From Vibrio sinaloensis DSM 21326 (GTDB lineage Bacteria > Pseudomonadota > Gammaproteobacteria > Enterobacterales > Vibrionaceae), in contig NZ_AEVT01000039.1 in NCBI RefSeq assembly GCF_000189275.1, positions 1 through 32,992 on the forward strand: a DNA stretch of 32,992 nucleotides, written 5' to 3'. The translations under genes were made by a program, and so were the position numbers. The notes under the pieces were generated by a model. The model did no database searches. It was not told the DNA's origin and worked only from the letters and a program-made list of their open reading frames with translations. Positions 18,621-27,642 of the stretch are shown here, piece by piece (position 1 is the first letter of the stretch; each line of letters begins with the position of its first letter).

Positions 18621-18733
18621 AGTTTTTCGATGAAACTCCATTGATTTTATTGTCTTAACTCGGGGGAGAGCTGGAGACAGATACATCTTTTGACACCCCA
18701 TCGCCGAGATGGTTTCGTCTTATCTCACTCAGG

Positions 18734-18762
18734 CTAACACGGCGAGAGCCTTGGTTAGTCAA
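18734..18762 (-). promoter_or_regulatory. Candidate bepA promoter
   Basis: On the minus strand TTGACT (18757-18762) is followed after 17 bases by TGTTAG (18734-18739). The -35 is good and the -10 poor, so confidence is low. Confidence 0.3.
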
Positions 18763-18799
18763 TGATGAGTGAAAGATCATTATCCTTAACTTTTTAGCA

Positions 18800-18828
18800 C
18801 TGACGCGTTTAAAAAAACACTATACAAT
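18800..18828 (+). promoter_or_regulatory. Promoter of the TusA-like/perM unit
   Basis: CTGACG (18800-18805) and TACAAT (18823-18828) are 17 bases apart, with four and five consensus matches. The spacer is A-rich. The start codon is 28 bases beyond the -10, preceded by a GGGCGAAAG ribosome site. Confidence 0.6.
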
Positions 18829-18856
18829 ACCCCCATGATAAGCATCGGGCGAAAGA

Positions 18857-19084
18857 ATGGAACCGAATATTTTGGATTTACGCCAAGAGCGATGTCCATT
18901 GGCGCTGTTACTTGCGAAGCGTCACACAAATCAATTGAGCCATGGCCAATCCTGTTGTGTCTTAATTCGTGATGTTAGCTCGATGCGTGATATTGAAAAG
19001 TTTCTTCAAATGCATTCGTTTACACTTTTGACTGAAGAGATGGACGACCACTACCGTATGCACGTGACTAAGGATATTTGTTGA
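18857..19084 (+). CDS. TusA/SirA/YedF-family small protein
   Basis: The 75-residue protein has the TusA-like pattern: LDLRQERCPLALLLAKRH near the start, then a hydrophobic strand CCVLIRDV and a C-terminal helix-strand. In sulfur-transferring TusA the motif is CPxP, with Cys as persulfide carrier. Here it reads CPLA, so the second proline is absent. C13 remains and could still act, but assignment as a sulfurtransferase is not safe. It abuts perM (stop TGA then ATG with no gap), so both are translated from one message. Confidence 0.78.
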   Translation: MEPNILDLRQERCPLALLLAKRHTNQLSHGQSCCVLIRDVSSMRDIEKFLQMHSFTLLTEEMDDHYRMHVTKDIC

Positions 19085-20158
19085 ATGTTTGAAATGTTGA
19101 GTCGTTGGTATAAACGACGTTTTTCTGATCCGCACGCGGTGAGTCTTGTAGCGATTCTGCTATTCGGTTTCATTACCATCTATTTTTTTGGCAATCTAAT
19201 TGCGCCTCTTCTGGTCGCCATTGTACTGGCTTATTTGTTGGAATGGCCGGTTTCTCAGCTTTCTCGATTAGGAGTGCCTCGTACTCTGGCTGTGGTTCTG
19301 GTCATCCTTGGTTTCAGTAGCTTGATGCTGGTGGCGGTGTTTGGCCTAGTTCCGACAATATGGCAACAGGTTGGCAATCTGGTTAATGATATTCCAACCA
19401 TGTATCTGGGTTTACAAAGCTTCATTGCTGAATTGCCTCAACGCTACCCTGAGCTTGATAACTTCCAGATTGTAGAATCCCTAGTCACTAATGCGAAAAA
19501 CCAAGCGATTGGTATGGGGGAAACGGTACTGAAAGGTTCACTGGCGTCCTTGGTCAGTTTAGCAACGCTAGCGGTGTATTTGATCTTAGTGCCTTTGTTG
19601 GTGTTCTTCTTACTGAAAGACAAGCAAGAGATGATCGAAATGGCCAGTGGTATCTTGCCGCGTAATCGTCGTTTAGCTTACAAAGTCTGGCATGAAATGA
19701 ATGAACAAATCTCCAATTACATTCGCGGTAAAGTGATGGAGATATTGATCGTTGGTGGAGTCAGTTACGTCACTTTTGCCATTCTAGATTTACGTTACTC
19801 AGTGCTGCTAGCGGTTGCGGTGGGCTTATCTGTGTTGATTCCTTACATCGGTGCGGCAGCGGTAACCGTTCCTGTTGCTATGGTGGGGCTGTTCCAGTGG
19901 GGACTAACCCCTCAGTTTTACTGGTTGTTGATTGCTTATGGCATCATTCAAGCCTTGGATGGCAACGTGCTTGTTCCAGTGCTGTTCTCTGAAGCGGTCA
20001 ATTTACACCCTGTTGCGATTATCGTTGCTGTGCTTGTGTTTGGCGGTTTGTGGGGCTTCTGGGGGGTATTTTTTGCTATACCGCTTGCGACTCTAGTCAA
20101 AGCGGTTTGGAATGCACTACCAAGTCATGATGAAGATGATGTCATCAATGAATCTTGA
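19085..20158 (+). CDS. perM: AI-2E transporter family permease PerM
   Basis: The 357-residue inner-membrane protein has the PerM/YdiK/TqsA architecture. It has paired N-terminal membrane segments (residues 18-55 and 66-92), a soluble loop with helices (100-150), and four or more further segments. Signatures are VFFLLKDKQEM and the glycine-rich ALDGNVLVPVLF and GGLWGFWGVFFAIPL. Family members are described as AI-2 exporters, Na+/H+ antiporters or permeases, so the substrate cannot be told from sequence. It is cotranscribed with the TusA-like gene and ends at a strong terminator. Confidence 0.9.
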   Translation: MFEMLSRWYKRRFSDPHAVSLVAILLFGFITIYFFGNLIAPLLVAIVLAYLLEWPVSQLSRLGVPRTLAVVLVILGFSSLMLVAVFGLVPTIWQQVGNLVNDIPTMYLGLQSFIAELPQRYPELDNFQIVESLVTNAKNQAIGMGETVLKGSLASLVSLATLAVYLILVPLLVFFLLKDKQEMIEMASGILPRNRRLAYKVWHEMNEQISNYIRGKVMEILIVGGVSYVTFAILDLRYSVLLAVAVGLSVLIPYIGAAAVTVPVAMVGLFQWGLTPQFYWLLIAYGIIQALDGNVLVPVLFSEAVNLHPVAIIVAVLVFGGLWGFWGVFFAIPLATLVKAVWNALPSHDEDDVINES

Positions 20159-20182
20159 ATTTAGCGAGTAAAGTCAATTCAC

Positions 20183-20215
20183 AAACTCCAATCCACGTGG
20201 TTGGAGTTTTTTTTT
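20183..20215 (+). terminator. Terminator of perM
   Basis: AAACTCCAA (20183-20191) pairs with TTGGAGTTT (20201-20209), extended inside by CCA/TGG, followed by nine T residues. It lies 25 bases after the perM stop. Confidence 0.92.
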
Positions 20216-20280
20216 GCCGCTTTCCGTCAAGTTCTTTTAATATTAATGTTACATAAGTAAAAAAATGTAAGAAAATCTAC

Positions 20281-20307
20281 TTAAGTAAACGTCAGTCAGG
20301 GCGATAA
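20281..20307 (+). promoter_or_regulatory. Sigma-28 (FliA) flagellar-class promoter of the chemoreceptor gene
   Basis: TTAAGTAA (20281-20288), then exactly 11 bases, then GGCGATAA (20300-20307). Against the sigma-28 consensus TAAAGTTT-N11-GCCGATAA the -35 matches five of eight and the -10 seven of eight. The start codon lies about 50 bases beyond. FliA control of late chemotaxis genes is well known; use of this site is inferred. Confidence 0.65.
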
Positions 20308-20358
20308 CTAGAAGATAAGCAAAAAATAATAATAATGTACTGACAATTGAGGGATTAT

Positions 20359-22230
20359 ATGAAATTCAGCCAAAAGATCGTTGCGGCTTCATCTGGATTG
20401 CTGCTGGTTACAGTCGCATTGCTGTCGATTCAACAGCTGAGCACTGTAAAGCAAGAGGTTGAAGCACTTGTTGATACCAGTTTGACCGAGATGGTTAACG
20501 GTGTGAAAAACACGGTGGTTTCTGAAATGGAAAGTAAGAAAGGGTTAGCCCAGTCCATGACAGAAGTGATTGAACTTGCACCTAACGACCAAGTTCAAGT
20601 GAAGAATATTCTCGAAAAGCCGACTCTGAAAAACAGTTTCTTAGCGGTTGGCTTTGGTTACGAAAGCAATGGCTTTGTCATTGAAAATGATGATGGTTGG
20701 GAAGCGGGACCAGATTACGATCCACGCGTTCGCCCTTGGTACATCGATGCCAAGAGCCAAGGTCGTCTTGTGGTCACAGACCCTTATGTCGACGTCTCAT
20801 CGAAAAAGGTCATTATCTCTATTGGTACACCAGTGAAAGAGAATGGCCGTTTCGTCGCGGGTATGTTCTACGATCTCGAATTAGGTGGATTAGCCGACCT
20901 TGTTAATAGCGTGAACCTACTCGATGCCGGTTATCTCTTCATCGTAACAGCCGACGGAACCACGATTGCCCACCCTGATGCTAAAAACAACGGCGAAAAC
21001 CTTTCAAGCTACCTGCCTGCAGCAAAAGTACAAGAAGGTAACCAACGTTTTGAATTGGATGGCATAAACTACCTAGTTCACTTCACCAAAGTTCCATCTG
21101 AAAACTGGTATATCGGTGCGATTGTTGATGAAGACATTGCCTTCGCGGCAGTGGATACCATGCGCAGCAGTTCGATTATATATGGTGTTATCGGAGTGGT
21201 ACTGAGCGTACTGATTCTGACTTTCCTTATTCGTGTGCTGATGCGTCCACTTGACGTTCTTAATAGTGCAATTCAAGACGTCGCTTCAGGTCAAGGTGAC
21301 CTCACTAAGCGCCTCGATACCAATACTGATAAAGAATTTGCGCAATTAGCGGAAGGTTTTAATACCTTTACTGAAACACTACAAAAACAAATTCAGCAAT
21401 CGAAAGCCATTGGTGCTGAAATCTTACGTGGTACCGAAATGACGGTACAAGGCTCGCACGAGTCTGCTGAAGCGATGCGCAGCCAACTGCAAGAACTGGA
21501 ACAGTTGGCAACTGCGATGAATGAGATGGCTGTGACGGCAACGGAAGTTGCGAACAATGCACAAGGTGCGGCTGGTGCGGCAAGAGAAGCAGATGAAGCC
21601 ACGCAAGACGGTTCAAGTGTTGTGAGTGAAACAACCACTTCGATTGATATGTTATCAGCTCGAATTGATCAGGCGGTCGAAGAGGTTCAAGGCCTAGAGT
21701 CTGCAACCGCCAATATTGAAACCATCTTGAAAGTGATAAATGACATCGCGGATCAAACCAACTTACTTGCGTTAAATGCGGCAATTGAGGCAGCCCGTGC
21801 CGGTGAGTCTGGACGTGGTTTTGCGGTTGTAGCCGATGAGGTGCGTACATTGGCTCAGCGTACTCAAGAGTCTACCACTGAAATTCGTAGCATGATTGAA
21901 CAGCTCCAAGCGGGTGCGAGCTCAGTGTCGGCAGCGATGAACGAAAGTAAGAGCACGGCGGTTGATGCCGTCGACAAGGCTCAAGCTGCCGATGGAGCAC
22001 TGCAACGTATTCGTGATGCCATTCAGCGTATTACGGACATGAATATGCAGATTGCATCTGCAGCAGAAGAGCAGAGCTTAGTTGCTGAAGAGATCAATGC
22101 GAATACGGTGAAGATTAAAGATCTTTCTACTCAGGTTGCCGATGCTGCTGAAAATGCCAACATCGCAATGCAAGTTCAAACGGAAAACGTGCGTGAGCAA
22201 GATGACATTTTGAACAAGTTTATTGTGTAG
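20359..22230 (+). CDS. Methyl-accepting chemotaxis protein with dCache amino-acid sensor
   Basis: The 623-residue receptor has an N-terminal membrane helix (residues 8-28), a periplasmic double-Cache domain, a second helix (about 275-297), a HAMP domain, and a cytoplasmic signalling domain. Its hairpin tip reads [48 protein letters not shown]. In the distal Cache module, [12 protein letters not shown] followed by [14 protein letters not shown] resembles the amino-acid binding motif of receptors such as PctA and Mlp24. The neighbours bcp and gcvR also match the V. cholerae Mlp24 locus as I recall it. I infer taxis to amino acids. The ATG at 20359 follows GAGGGA. There is no C-terminal NWETF pentapeptide. 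Confidence 0.93.
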   Translation: MKFSQKIVAASSGLLLVTVALLSIQQLSTVKQEVEALVDTSLTEMVNGVKNTVVSEMESKKGLAQSMTEVIELAPNDQVQVKNILEKPTLKNSFLAVGFGYESNGFVIENDDGWEAGPDYDPRVRPWYIDAKSQGRLVVTDPYVDVSSKKVIISIGTPVKENGRFVAGMFYDLELGGLADLVNSVNLLDAGYLFIVTADGTTIAHPDAKNNGENLSSYLPAAKVQEGNQRFELDGINYLVHFTKVPSENWYIGAIVDEDIAFAAVDTMRSSSIIYGVIGVVLSVLILTFLIRVLMRPLDVLNSAIQDVASGQGDLTKRLDTNTDKEFAQLAEGFNTFTETLQKQIQQSKAIGAEILRGTEMTVQGSHESAEAMRSQLQELEQLATAMNEMAVTATEVANNAQGAAGAAREADEATQDGSSVVSETTTSIDMLSARIDQAVEEVQGLESATANIETILKVINDIADQTNLLALNAAIEAARAGESGRGFAVVADEVRTLAQRTQESTTEIRSMIEQLQAGASSVSAAMNESKSTAVDAVDKAQAADGALQRIRDAIQRITDMNMQIASAAEEQSLVAEEINANTVKIKDLSTQVADAAENANIAMQVQTENVREQDDILNKFIV

Positions 22231-22244
22231 CATTTACTCAAACT

Positions 22245-22275
22245 AAAAACGCCAGCATCATGCTGGCGTTTTTTT
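22245..22275. terminator. Bidirectional terminator, chemoreceptor versus bcp
   Basis: AACGCCAGCA (22248-22257) pairs with TGCTGGCGTT (22261-22270) around TCA. It is flanked by an A-run and a T-run, so it can end both the plus-strand receptor gene and the minus-strand gcvR-bcp unit. Confidence 0.9.
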
Positions 22276-22293
22276 GAGTATTCTATATGGGTA

Positions 22294-22764
22294 TTACTTG
22301 TTTTCGTTTAAGTAGTCCAATACCACTTCGTGGTGAGTTTTGGTCTTAAATTTGTTGAATACGTGCTCAATGACACCTTCTTCATTGATTAAGAAGCTGA
22401 TGCGGTGCAAGCCGTCGTAGACTTTACCCATGAATTTCTTCTCGCCCCAAACGCCAAATTGTTCAGCAACGGCATGGTCTTCATCAGAGAGTAAAGTGAA
22501 GTTGAGGTTGTCACGCTCGATGAATTTACCAAGACGCTTCACAGGATCAATACTCACGCCGAGCACAACAACGTTGTGTTCATCCAATTCCGCTTTAGTG
22601 TCACGTAGGCCTTGCGCCTGCACCGTACAACCTGGAGTCATCGCTTTAGGGTAGAAGTAGAACAATACTTTTTTGCCGGCAAAATCAGCTAGCGTGACTG
22701 TGTTGCCGTCTTGATCCAATAGAGAAAAAGCAGGTGCTGGCGTTCCCGCAGTTAACGTGTTCAT
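22294..22764 (-). CDS. bcp: Thiol peroxidase Bcp (PrxQ type), one-cysteine form
   Basis: Bcp reduces hydrogen peroxide and organic hydroperoxides in the cytoplasm. The peroxidatic C46 sits in FYPKAMTPGCTVQ, and WGEKKFMGKVYDGLHRISFLI is typical. In E. coli the motif continues GCTVQACGLRD with a resolving cysteine five residues on. Here it is GCTVQAQGLRD, and C46 is the only cysteine in the 156-residue protein. It must therefore use an external thiol for resolution. It lies 12 bases after gcvR, the common gcvR-bcp pair. Confidence 0.95.
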   Translation of the reverse strand: MNTLTAGTPAPAFSLLDQDGNTVTLADFAGKKVLFYFYPKAMTPGCTVQAQGLRDTKAELDEHNVVVLGVSIDPVKRLGKFIERDNLNFTLLSDEDHAVAEQFGVWGEKKFMGKVYDGLHRISFLINEEGVIEHVFNKFKTKTHHEVVLDYLNENK

Positions 22765-22776
22765 TTGTATTCCTTT

Positions 22777-23319
22777 TTACTGGCTGTTTTTTATGAAATT
22801 GAGTGAGCCTTGTACGTTCAGTTGTCGGCAAAGTTCATCAAACTCTTCCTGCAACTGCATCAAATTACGCTCTGAGTCGACACTGGCGGTGATGGCGATA
22901 TGAAATTGATCCGTTTCAGAGCCAATTTTGTCTTTATTGATGGTTTGAGCGCTTAACGACGACAACCCAATCTCTTTCTCGGCAAAAAACTGAGTAAAGT
23001 GTTCAGTTAGCCCTGGTTTGTCGGCCGACTCGATAAAGACTTCCATCGTGTAAGACGTGTCAAGAGGTGCATGGGTGGATGTTCGCTTCATGATGGTAAT
23101 CAGGTTATGTTCCTGACCGAGCAGAGGCAATGTGGTTTCCACCCGCGTGATCGCAGCGTTGTTACCTGATAGGAGCATAATTAGGGTGAACTCATTACCG
23201 AATAAGGCAATGCGACTGTCAACAATATTGCATCCAGACTGAGTGACCAGATGAACAACTTGGTTGCACACACCTGGGCGATCGGTGCCGACCGCAGTAA
23301 TCACCAAATGTTGAGTCAT
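22777..23319 (-). CDS. gcvR: Glycine cleavage system transcriptional repressor GcvR
   Basis: GcvR has two ACT domains (about residues 4-80 and 90-170) and represses the glycine cleavage operon by binding GcvA when glycine is low. The 180-residue product starts QHLVITAVGTDRPGVCNQVVHLV, an ACT entry motif. The second domain begins TMEVFIESADKPGLTEHF. No DNA-binding domain is visible, as expected. It is divergent from dapA, as in E. coli, and precedes bcp. Confidence 0.93.
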   Translation of the reverse strand: MTQHLVITAVGTDRPGVCNQVVHLVTQSGCNIVDSRIALFGNEFTLIMLLSGNNAAITRVETTLPLLGQEHNLITIMKRTSTHAPLDTSYTMEVFIESADKPGLTEHFTQFFAEKEIGLSSLSAQTINKDKIGSETDQFHIAITASVDSERNLMQLQEEFDELCRQLNVQGSLNFIKNSQ

Positions 23320-23545
23320 AGTCTCACTTCTATCTAGTTAGGATTATTAATAGGTTAGCTTAGCACAGATAGCGCTGATAAAAATGCTATCCGCGTCCTT
23401 TAGAATCATTTTTGTTCGATCAATTTTGGCGACGAAATTTCCTTACTTAGGACTGACAAAGCAGTAAATAAAAGGCGTAACTTGCCAAACATCTAACATA
23501 TGATAAATATTCATTCATTTAGGTGATTTAAGCGCGGTTAATCCC

Positions 23546-23575
23546 TTGTCTTTTTCAATCGCCTTACAGTACCAT
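23546..23575 (+). promoter_or_regulatory. Candidate dapA promoter
   Basis: TTGTCT (23546-23551) and TACCAT (23570-23575) are 18 bases apart, four matches each. The start codon is 30 bases further. A second option, TTGCCA at 23483, has a poorer -10. The rest of the gcvR-dapA gap (23320-23604) has only a GATAGC/GCTATC inverted repeat and no gene. Confidence 0.35.
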
Positions 23576-23604
23576 GCAGAAAGTAACAAATGAGGGAGAA
23601 GGAC

Positions 23605-24483
23605 ATGTTTTCAGGAAGTATCGTAGCGTTAATTACACCGTTTAATCATGATGGCGAAGTTGATTATGTAAGCTTGAAGAAGCTGGTCGATTATCATGTG
23701 GCAGCAGGCACTGACGGCATCGTTGCTGTCGGCACTACGGGTGAGTCTGCAACGCTAACTATTGAAGAGCATGTCAAGGTTGTGTTGAAGACTGTCGAGT
23801 TTGCAGAAGGTCGTATTCCTGTCATTGCAGGTACTGGCGCGAATGCTACTCACGAGTCGGTGACATTTAGCCGTTTGCTTAACAATTCAGGTATTGTTGG
23901 TTGCTTGAGCGTAACCCCTTACTACAACAAACCGACTCAGGAAGGTTTGTTCCAACATTACAAGGCAATCGCTGAAGAAAGTGATGTTCCGCAAATCCTT
24001 TACAATGTTCCTGGCCGTACTGCGGTTGACCTTCTACCGGAAACTGTCGCTCGCTTGGCTGAGATCGAAAGTATTGTTGCTTTGAAAGACGCAACGGGTG
24101 ATTTATCAAGAATTGCAATTCATCGTGAACTTTGTGGCGAAGATTTTATCTTACTAAGTGGCGATGATGCTTCAGGTCTAGAATTTGTGAAGCAAGGTGG
24201 TCAGGGAGTTATCTCTGTGACCAATAATATTGCGGCAGAAGACATGGCAAAAATGTTCAGATTAGCGAAAGAAGGCAAGTTTGAAGAAGCGGAAATCATT
24301 AACCAACGCTTAATGCCTTTACACAAGAATCTGTTTGTTGAGTCTAGCCCGATTCCAGTAAAATGGGCTGCACATAAAATGGGGTTAATTGCGAATGGCG
24401 ATTTGCGTTTGCCTCTGACAGAGCTGTCAGAAGGAGCGCGCCCAATTGTCGCTCAAGCGATGACAGAAGCCTGCATCTACTAA
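23605..24483 (+). CDS. dapA: 4-hydroxy-tetrahydrodipicolinate synthase
   Basis: DapA condenses pyruvate with aspartate semialdehyde, the first step of the lysine/diaminopimelate branch, in the cytoplasm. The product has 292 residues, the same as E. coli. The Schiff-base K161 is in [10 protein letters not shown], with [25 protein letters not shown] and YNVPGRT as expected. The ATG at 23605 follows GAGGGAGAAGG. An in-frame start at 23590 would destroy this spacing. It is followed by bamC after 54 bases, a pairing shared with E. coli. Confidence 0.97.
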   Translation: MFSGSIVALITPFNHDGEVDYVSLKKLVDYHVAAGTDGIVAVGTTGESATLTIEEHVKVVLKTVEFAEGRIPVIAGTGANATHESVTFSRLLNNSGIVGCLSVTPYYNKPTQEGLFQHYKAIAEESDVPQILYNVPGRTAVDLLPETVARLAEIESIVALKDATGDLSRIAIHRELCGEDFILLSGDDASGLEFVKQGGQGVISVTNNIAAEDMAKMFRLAKEGKFEEAEIINQRLMPLHKNLFVESSPIPVKWAAHKMGLIANGDLRLPLTELSEGARPIVAQAMTEACIY

Positions 24484-24495
24484 TTTAGGATGAAT

Positions 24496-24517
24496 TGCCG
24501 AAGACCTATCTTCGGCA
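24496..24517 (+). terminator. Intercistronic hairpin between dapA and bamC
   Basis: TGCCGAAGA (24496-24504) pairs perfectly with TCTTCGGCA (24509-24517) around CCTA. It is followed by TTTACTTATC, not a clean T-run. It could be a partial terminator or a stabiliser of the dapA message. Confidence 0.5.
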
Positions 24518-24537
24518 TTTACTTATCAGGAGTTTCA

Positions 24538-25569
24538 ATGAAATTGTCTCACCAGCTAGTTCTTAGTTCGCTAGCTGTTTTTGTTTTAACAGCATGTTCT
24601 GGCAACTCAACGCAGCGTCGTCAGGCGAAAGATGACTTTGAGTATCTCGATACTCCAGCGCTAGAAGAGTGGAAAATTCCTGAGGGAGCTCAACCTCAGT
24701 TTTACACTAACTACAAAATCCCGCAGGGTGATTACCAAGGTGGTATTGGTACTGAGGTTGATATTCGTCCGCCTCAACAAGTGCTTGAATTGATCCCTGG
24801 GGCTAGAGCTGAGCGCCAGCAAGGTGAAACAACACTTTGGTTGCTACGTGAAAATGAGCTGGACAAGGTATGGCAAACTGCGTTGACCATGCTTAAAGAG
24901 CAAAACATTGCTATCCGCGAGCAAACCGCTACCCGCATTGAAACCGATTGGGTGGTATGGAGCTCTGAGGATGAAGACAGTGAGCTTGGCGCTCGTTACG
25001 AGATCAGCCGCGTGAAAATGGGTGGACGTCACGGCTTTAAGATTTCATTGATTGATTGGCAGGTAGCAGGGAAAACCATGCCAGTGACTGCTACTAATAA
25101 AGAGCGTTACAACGCGCTGATGACCAACTTAGTGACCGCTCGCTATGATCTGGATTTGCGTGAAGAAGCAGCTCGTAAAGCGGCTGAGCTTGTTAAGCAT
25201 ATCCCAATCTCTATGGGTTCAGACCGTAGTGGCTTCCCTGTCATCATCGCTCGTACGCCATATAATGTGCTTTGGCAACGTTTGCCTCGACTGCTGCCTA
25301 ACATGGGCTTTACCATTGAAGAGCGTAACCAATCTCAGGGTACTGTGAAAGCGAAGTACGCATCGCCAGACGATGAGTTCTGGAATGAGATTGGTGTTAA
25401 GCCGATCGGTCTAAGCTCGGGTACCTACACCTTCCTGTTTGGTGATCTCGGTAACCGTACTTCAATTAACGTGACGGATTCTTCAGGCAAGCCTGTTGAA
25501 GAAGAACTATTGAAAGATATGGTCCCTGTCTTGAGTGCGATTGCCGGTAAAAATGAGCCGAAGCAATAA
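24538..25569 (+). CDS. bamC: Outer-membrane assembly lipoprotein BamC
   Basis: BamC is a lipoprotein of the BamABCDE complex that folds beta-barrel proteins into the outer membrane. The 343-residue precursor has the lipobox LTAC with lipidation at C20, and an unstructured BamD-binding N-terminus (DDFEYLDTPALEEWKIPEG). Two helix-grip domains follow, centred near residues 110-205 and 225-330. The ATG at 24538 is preceded by CAGGAG. A longer frame from 24490 crosses the dapA-bamC hairpin and is rejected. An older name is nlpB. Confidence 0.95.
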   Translation: MKLSHQLVLSSLAVFVLTACSGNSTQRRQAKDDFEYLDTPALEEWKIPEGAQPQFYTNYKIPQGDYQGGIGTEVDIRPPQQVLELIPGARAERQQGETTLWLLRENELDKVWQTALTMLKEQNIAIREQTATRIETDWVVWSSEDEDSELGARYEISRVKMGGRHGFKISLIDWQVAGKTMPVTATNKERYNALMTNLVTARYDLDLREEAARKAAELVKHIPISMGSDRSGFPVIIARTPYNVLWQRLPRLLPNMGFTIEERNQSQGTVKAKYASPDDEFWNEIGVKPIGLSSGTYTFLFGDLGNRTSINVTDSSGKPVEEELLKDMVPVLSAIAGKNEPKQ

Positions 25570-25581
25570 GCTGATAGCCAT

Positions 25582-25614
25582 AAAAAAGCTGACTCAATGA
25601 GTCAGCTTTTTTTT
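25582..25614. terminator. Bidirectional terminator, bamC versus the antiporter gene
   Basis: AAAAGCTGACTCA (25584-25596) pairs with TGAGTCAGCTTTT (25598-25610). It is flanked by six A residues and eight T residues. The convergent genes end at 25569 and 25630. Confidence 0.92.
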
Positions 25615-25629
25615 GTATCTGAAAGGCAG

Positions 25630-26955
25630 TTAGAGCACCATGGAGGCAATCCAACCAAACACAATCAACGGGATGTTGTAGTGAATAAAGGTTGGAACCA
25701 CAGTTTCCCAAATATGTTCATGTTGACCATCGGCATTCAAGCCCGATGTTGGGCCTAAGGTAGAATCTGAGGCCGGTGAGCCCGCATCACCCAATGCCGC
25801 TGCGGTACCAACCAAGGCGATGGTTGCCATTGGAGAGAAGCCAAATGCAGCCGCCAATGGTACATAAATTGTGGCCAAAATTGGGATGGTTGAGAATGAA
25901 GAGCCAATGCCCATCGTCACCAATAGACCAACCACTAACATTAGCAGTGCCGCCATCGGCTTGTTATCGCCAATGCTAGTAGAAAGTGCTTCAACTAATG
26001 ATTCTACACCGCCGGTTTGCTTCATTACTGCCGCAAATCCAGCCGCTGCGATCATGATAAAACCAATCATCGCCATCATATGCACACCCTTGGTGAACAC
26101 ATCGTGGGTTTCTTTCCAAGCAATAACGCCGCCAAAGGTGAACACCATGAAACCAGCGAGACCACCGATGATCATCGAACCTGTTGAAAGCTGTACAGAC
26201 AGAGCGGCCACAATACCGGCAGCGGCGACCAAGATATTTTTCTTGTTAATGCCTTGAGTGTTCTCTTCGACATGAGTTAGCTCGTTATCTTGGTATTCAC
26301 GAGGTTTGCGATAGCTGAAAAAGATAGCCGTCAGTAAACCAAAAATCATTCCAGCCGCTGGAAGTAGCATCGCGACAGGAACTTGGCTCGCGACGACATT
26401 TTCTAAACCGTTATCGTGAAGGTTTTTCAGCAAGATATTGTTTAAGAAGATACCACCAAAGCCGATTGGTAAGACCATATAAGGCGTTACCAGACCAAAG
26501 GTCAAAACACACGCGATCATACGGCGATCGAGTTTAAGTTTTGCGAATACGCCTAATAGAGGTGGAATCAAAATTGGGATGAAGGCGATATGTACCGGGA
26601 TAACGTTCTGTGAAGACATAGTGACCAGTACTAATGCGATTAGCACTGCATACTTCAAACCCGTGGAGGCCGCACCATTTTCTTGGCCATGGATACGCTT
26701 AATGACGCTATTTGCCAGCAAGTCAGTAATGCCTGACTTAGAAATTGCGACAGCAAAGGTGCCAAGCATTGCGTAACTTAGAGCGATAGTTGCACCACCA
26801 CCAAGTCCGCTTTCAAATGCGGAAACCGCATCGTTTAGGCTCATACCAGAGACTAAACCACCGACAATGGCACTGAATGTCAGGGCGACCACGACATTCA
26901 CGCGCATCAAGGCTAGCAGCAGCATGATACATACGGAAATTACAACAGGATTCAT
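25630..26955 (-). CDS. NhaC/YuiF-type Na+/H+ antiporter or amino-acid transporter
   Basis: The 441-residue inner-membrane protein has about 11-12 hydrophobic segments in two similar halves. Family signatures are [37 protein letters not shown], and the C-terminal [33 protein letters not shown]. It belongs to the group annotated as Na+/H+ antiporter family or YuiF-like predicted amino-acid transporter. The substrate is uncertain, and sodium-driven transport would suit a marine vibrio. It starts 24 bases after rnt, so the two are likely cotranscribed. Confidence 0.82.
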   Translation of the reverse strand: MNPVVISVCIMLLLALMRVNVVVALTFSAIVGGLVSGMSLNDAVSAFESGLGGGATIALSYAMLGTFAVAISKSGITDLLANSVIKRIHGQENGAASTGLKYAVLIALVLVTMSSQNVIPVHIAFIPILIPPLLGVFAKLKLDRRMIACVLTFGLVTPYMVLPIGFGGIFLNNILLKNLHDNGLENVVASQVPVAMLLPAAGMIFGLLTAIFFSYRKPREYQDNELTHVEENTQGINKKNILVAAAGIVAALSVQLSTGSMIIGGLAGFMVFTFGGVIAWKETHDVFTKGVHMMAMIGFIMIAAAGFAAVMKQTGGVESLVEALSTSIGDNKPMAALLMLVVGLLVTMGIGSSFSTIPILATIYVPLAAAFGFSPMATIALVGTAAALGDAGSPASDSTLGPTSGLNADGQHEHIWETVVPTFIHYNIPLIVFGWIASMVL

Positions 26956-26979
26956 AGTTTTCTCGTTTGTTGTGTTTAC

Positions 26980-27642
26980 TTATTCATTATTATTGTTGGC
27001 ATCAGGCTCAACTAACGGCCAACCACCTAGGGCTTTCCATTTGTTGACAATGCCACAGAACAGCTCTGCCGTTTTTTGTGTGTCATAGAGGGCAGAGTGG
27101 GCTTCTTTGTTGTCAAAATCCATCCCGGCAGCTTTACATGCTTTGGCCAACACGGTTTGACCATAGGCCAAGCCGCTAAGCGTTGCAGTATCAAAGGTGG
27201 CAAAGGGGTGGAAAGGGACGCGTTTAAGCTTGCTTCTCTCACTCGCTTGCATAACGAAGCTATGATCGAATTGTGCATTGTGAGCAACAATAATAGCGCG
27301 GCTGCAATCGGCCGCTTTTTGCTCTTTGCGTACAAGCTTGTATATTTCTTTTAAGGCTTCCGATTCAGGAATCGCGCCGCGAAGTGGGCTAAAAGGATCA
27401 CGCAGACCAATAAAGTCGAGCGCCTCTTTTTCAATATTTGCCCCTTCAAAAGGCTCAACATGAAAGTGTATTGTCGAGGCAGGCTGCAGGTCGCCATTTT
27501 CATCCATTTTTAGGGTTACGGCACAGATTTCTAGTAAGGCGTCAGTCTGGGCGTTGAATCCAGCAGTTTCCACGTCAATAACGACAGGAAAATAGCCGCG
27601 AAATCGTTTTTTCAGCGTCAATGCTTCGTTTTCTACAGTCAT
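26980..27642 (-). CDS. rnt: Ribonuclease T
   Basis: RNase T is a DEDDh 3'-5' exonuclease that trims tRNA and 5S/23S rRNA 3' ends. The 220-residue product has D23 and E25 in [10 protein letters not shown], the HNAQFDHSF motif, and the final H181 and D186 in [16 protein letters not shown], at the same numbers as E. coli. The C-terminus ends in a Asn-rich tail. The ribosome site is weak (TAAG). It precedes the antiporter gene and is divergent from motY. Confidence 0.96.
   Translation of the reverse strand: MTVENEALTLKKRFRGYFPVVIDVETAGFNAQTDALLEICAVTLKMDENGDLQPASTIHFHVEPFEGANIEKEALDFIGLRDPFSPLRGAIPESEALKEIYKLVRKEQKAADCSRAIIVAHNAQFDHSFVMQASERSKLKRVPFHPFATFDTATLSGLAYGQTVLAKACKAAGMDFDNKEAHSALYDTQKTAELFCGIVNKWKALGGWPLVEPDANNNNE

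Noticed and set aside
21368..21850. 160-codon minus-strand frame opposite the chemoreceptor signalling domain
   Set aside because: Gln/His/Leu-rich shadow of the repetitive coiled-coil coding sequence; no start context.
23371..23393. GATAGC/GCTATC inverted repeat in the gcvR-dapA gap
   Set aside because: Six-base arms with a 12-base loop and no T-run; likely chance in a promoter region.
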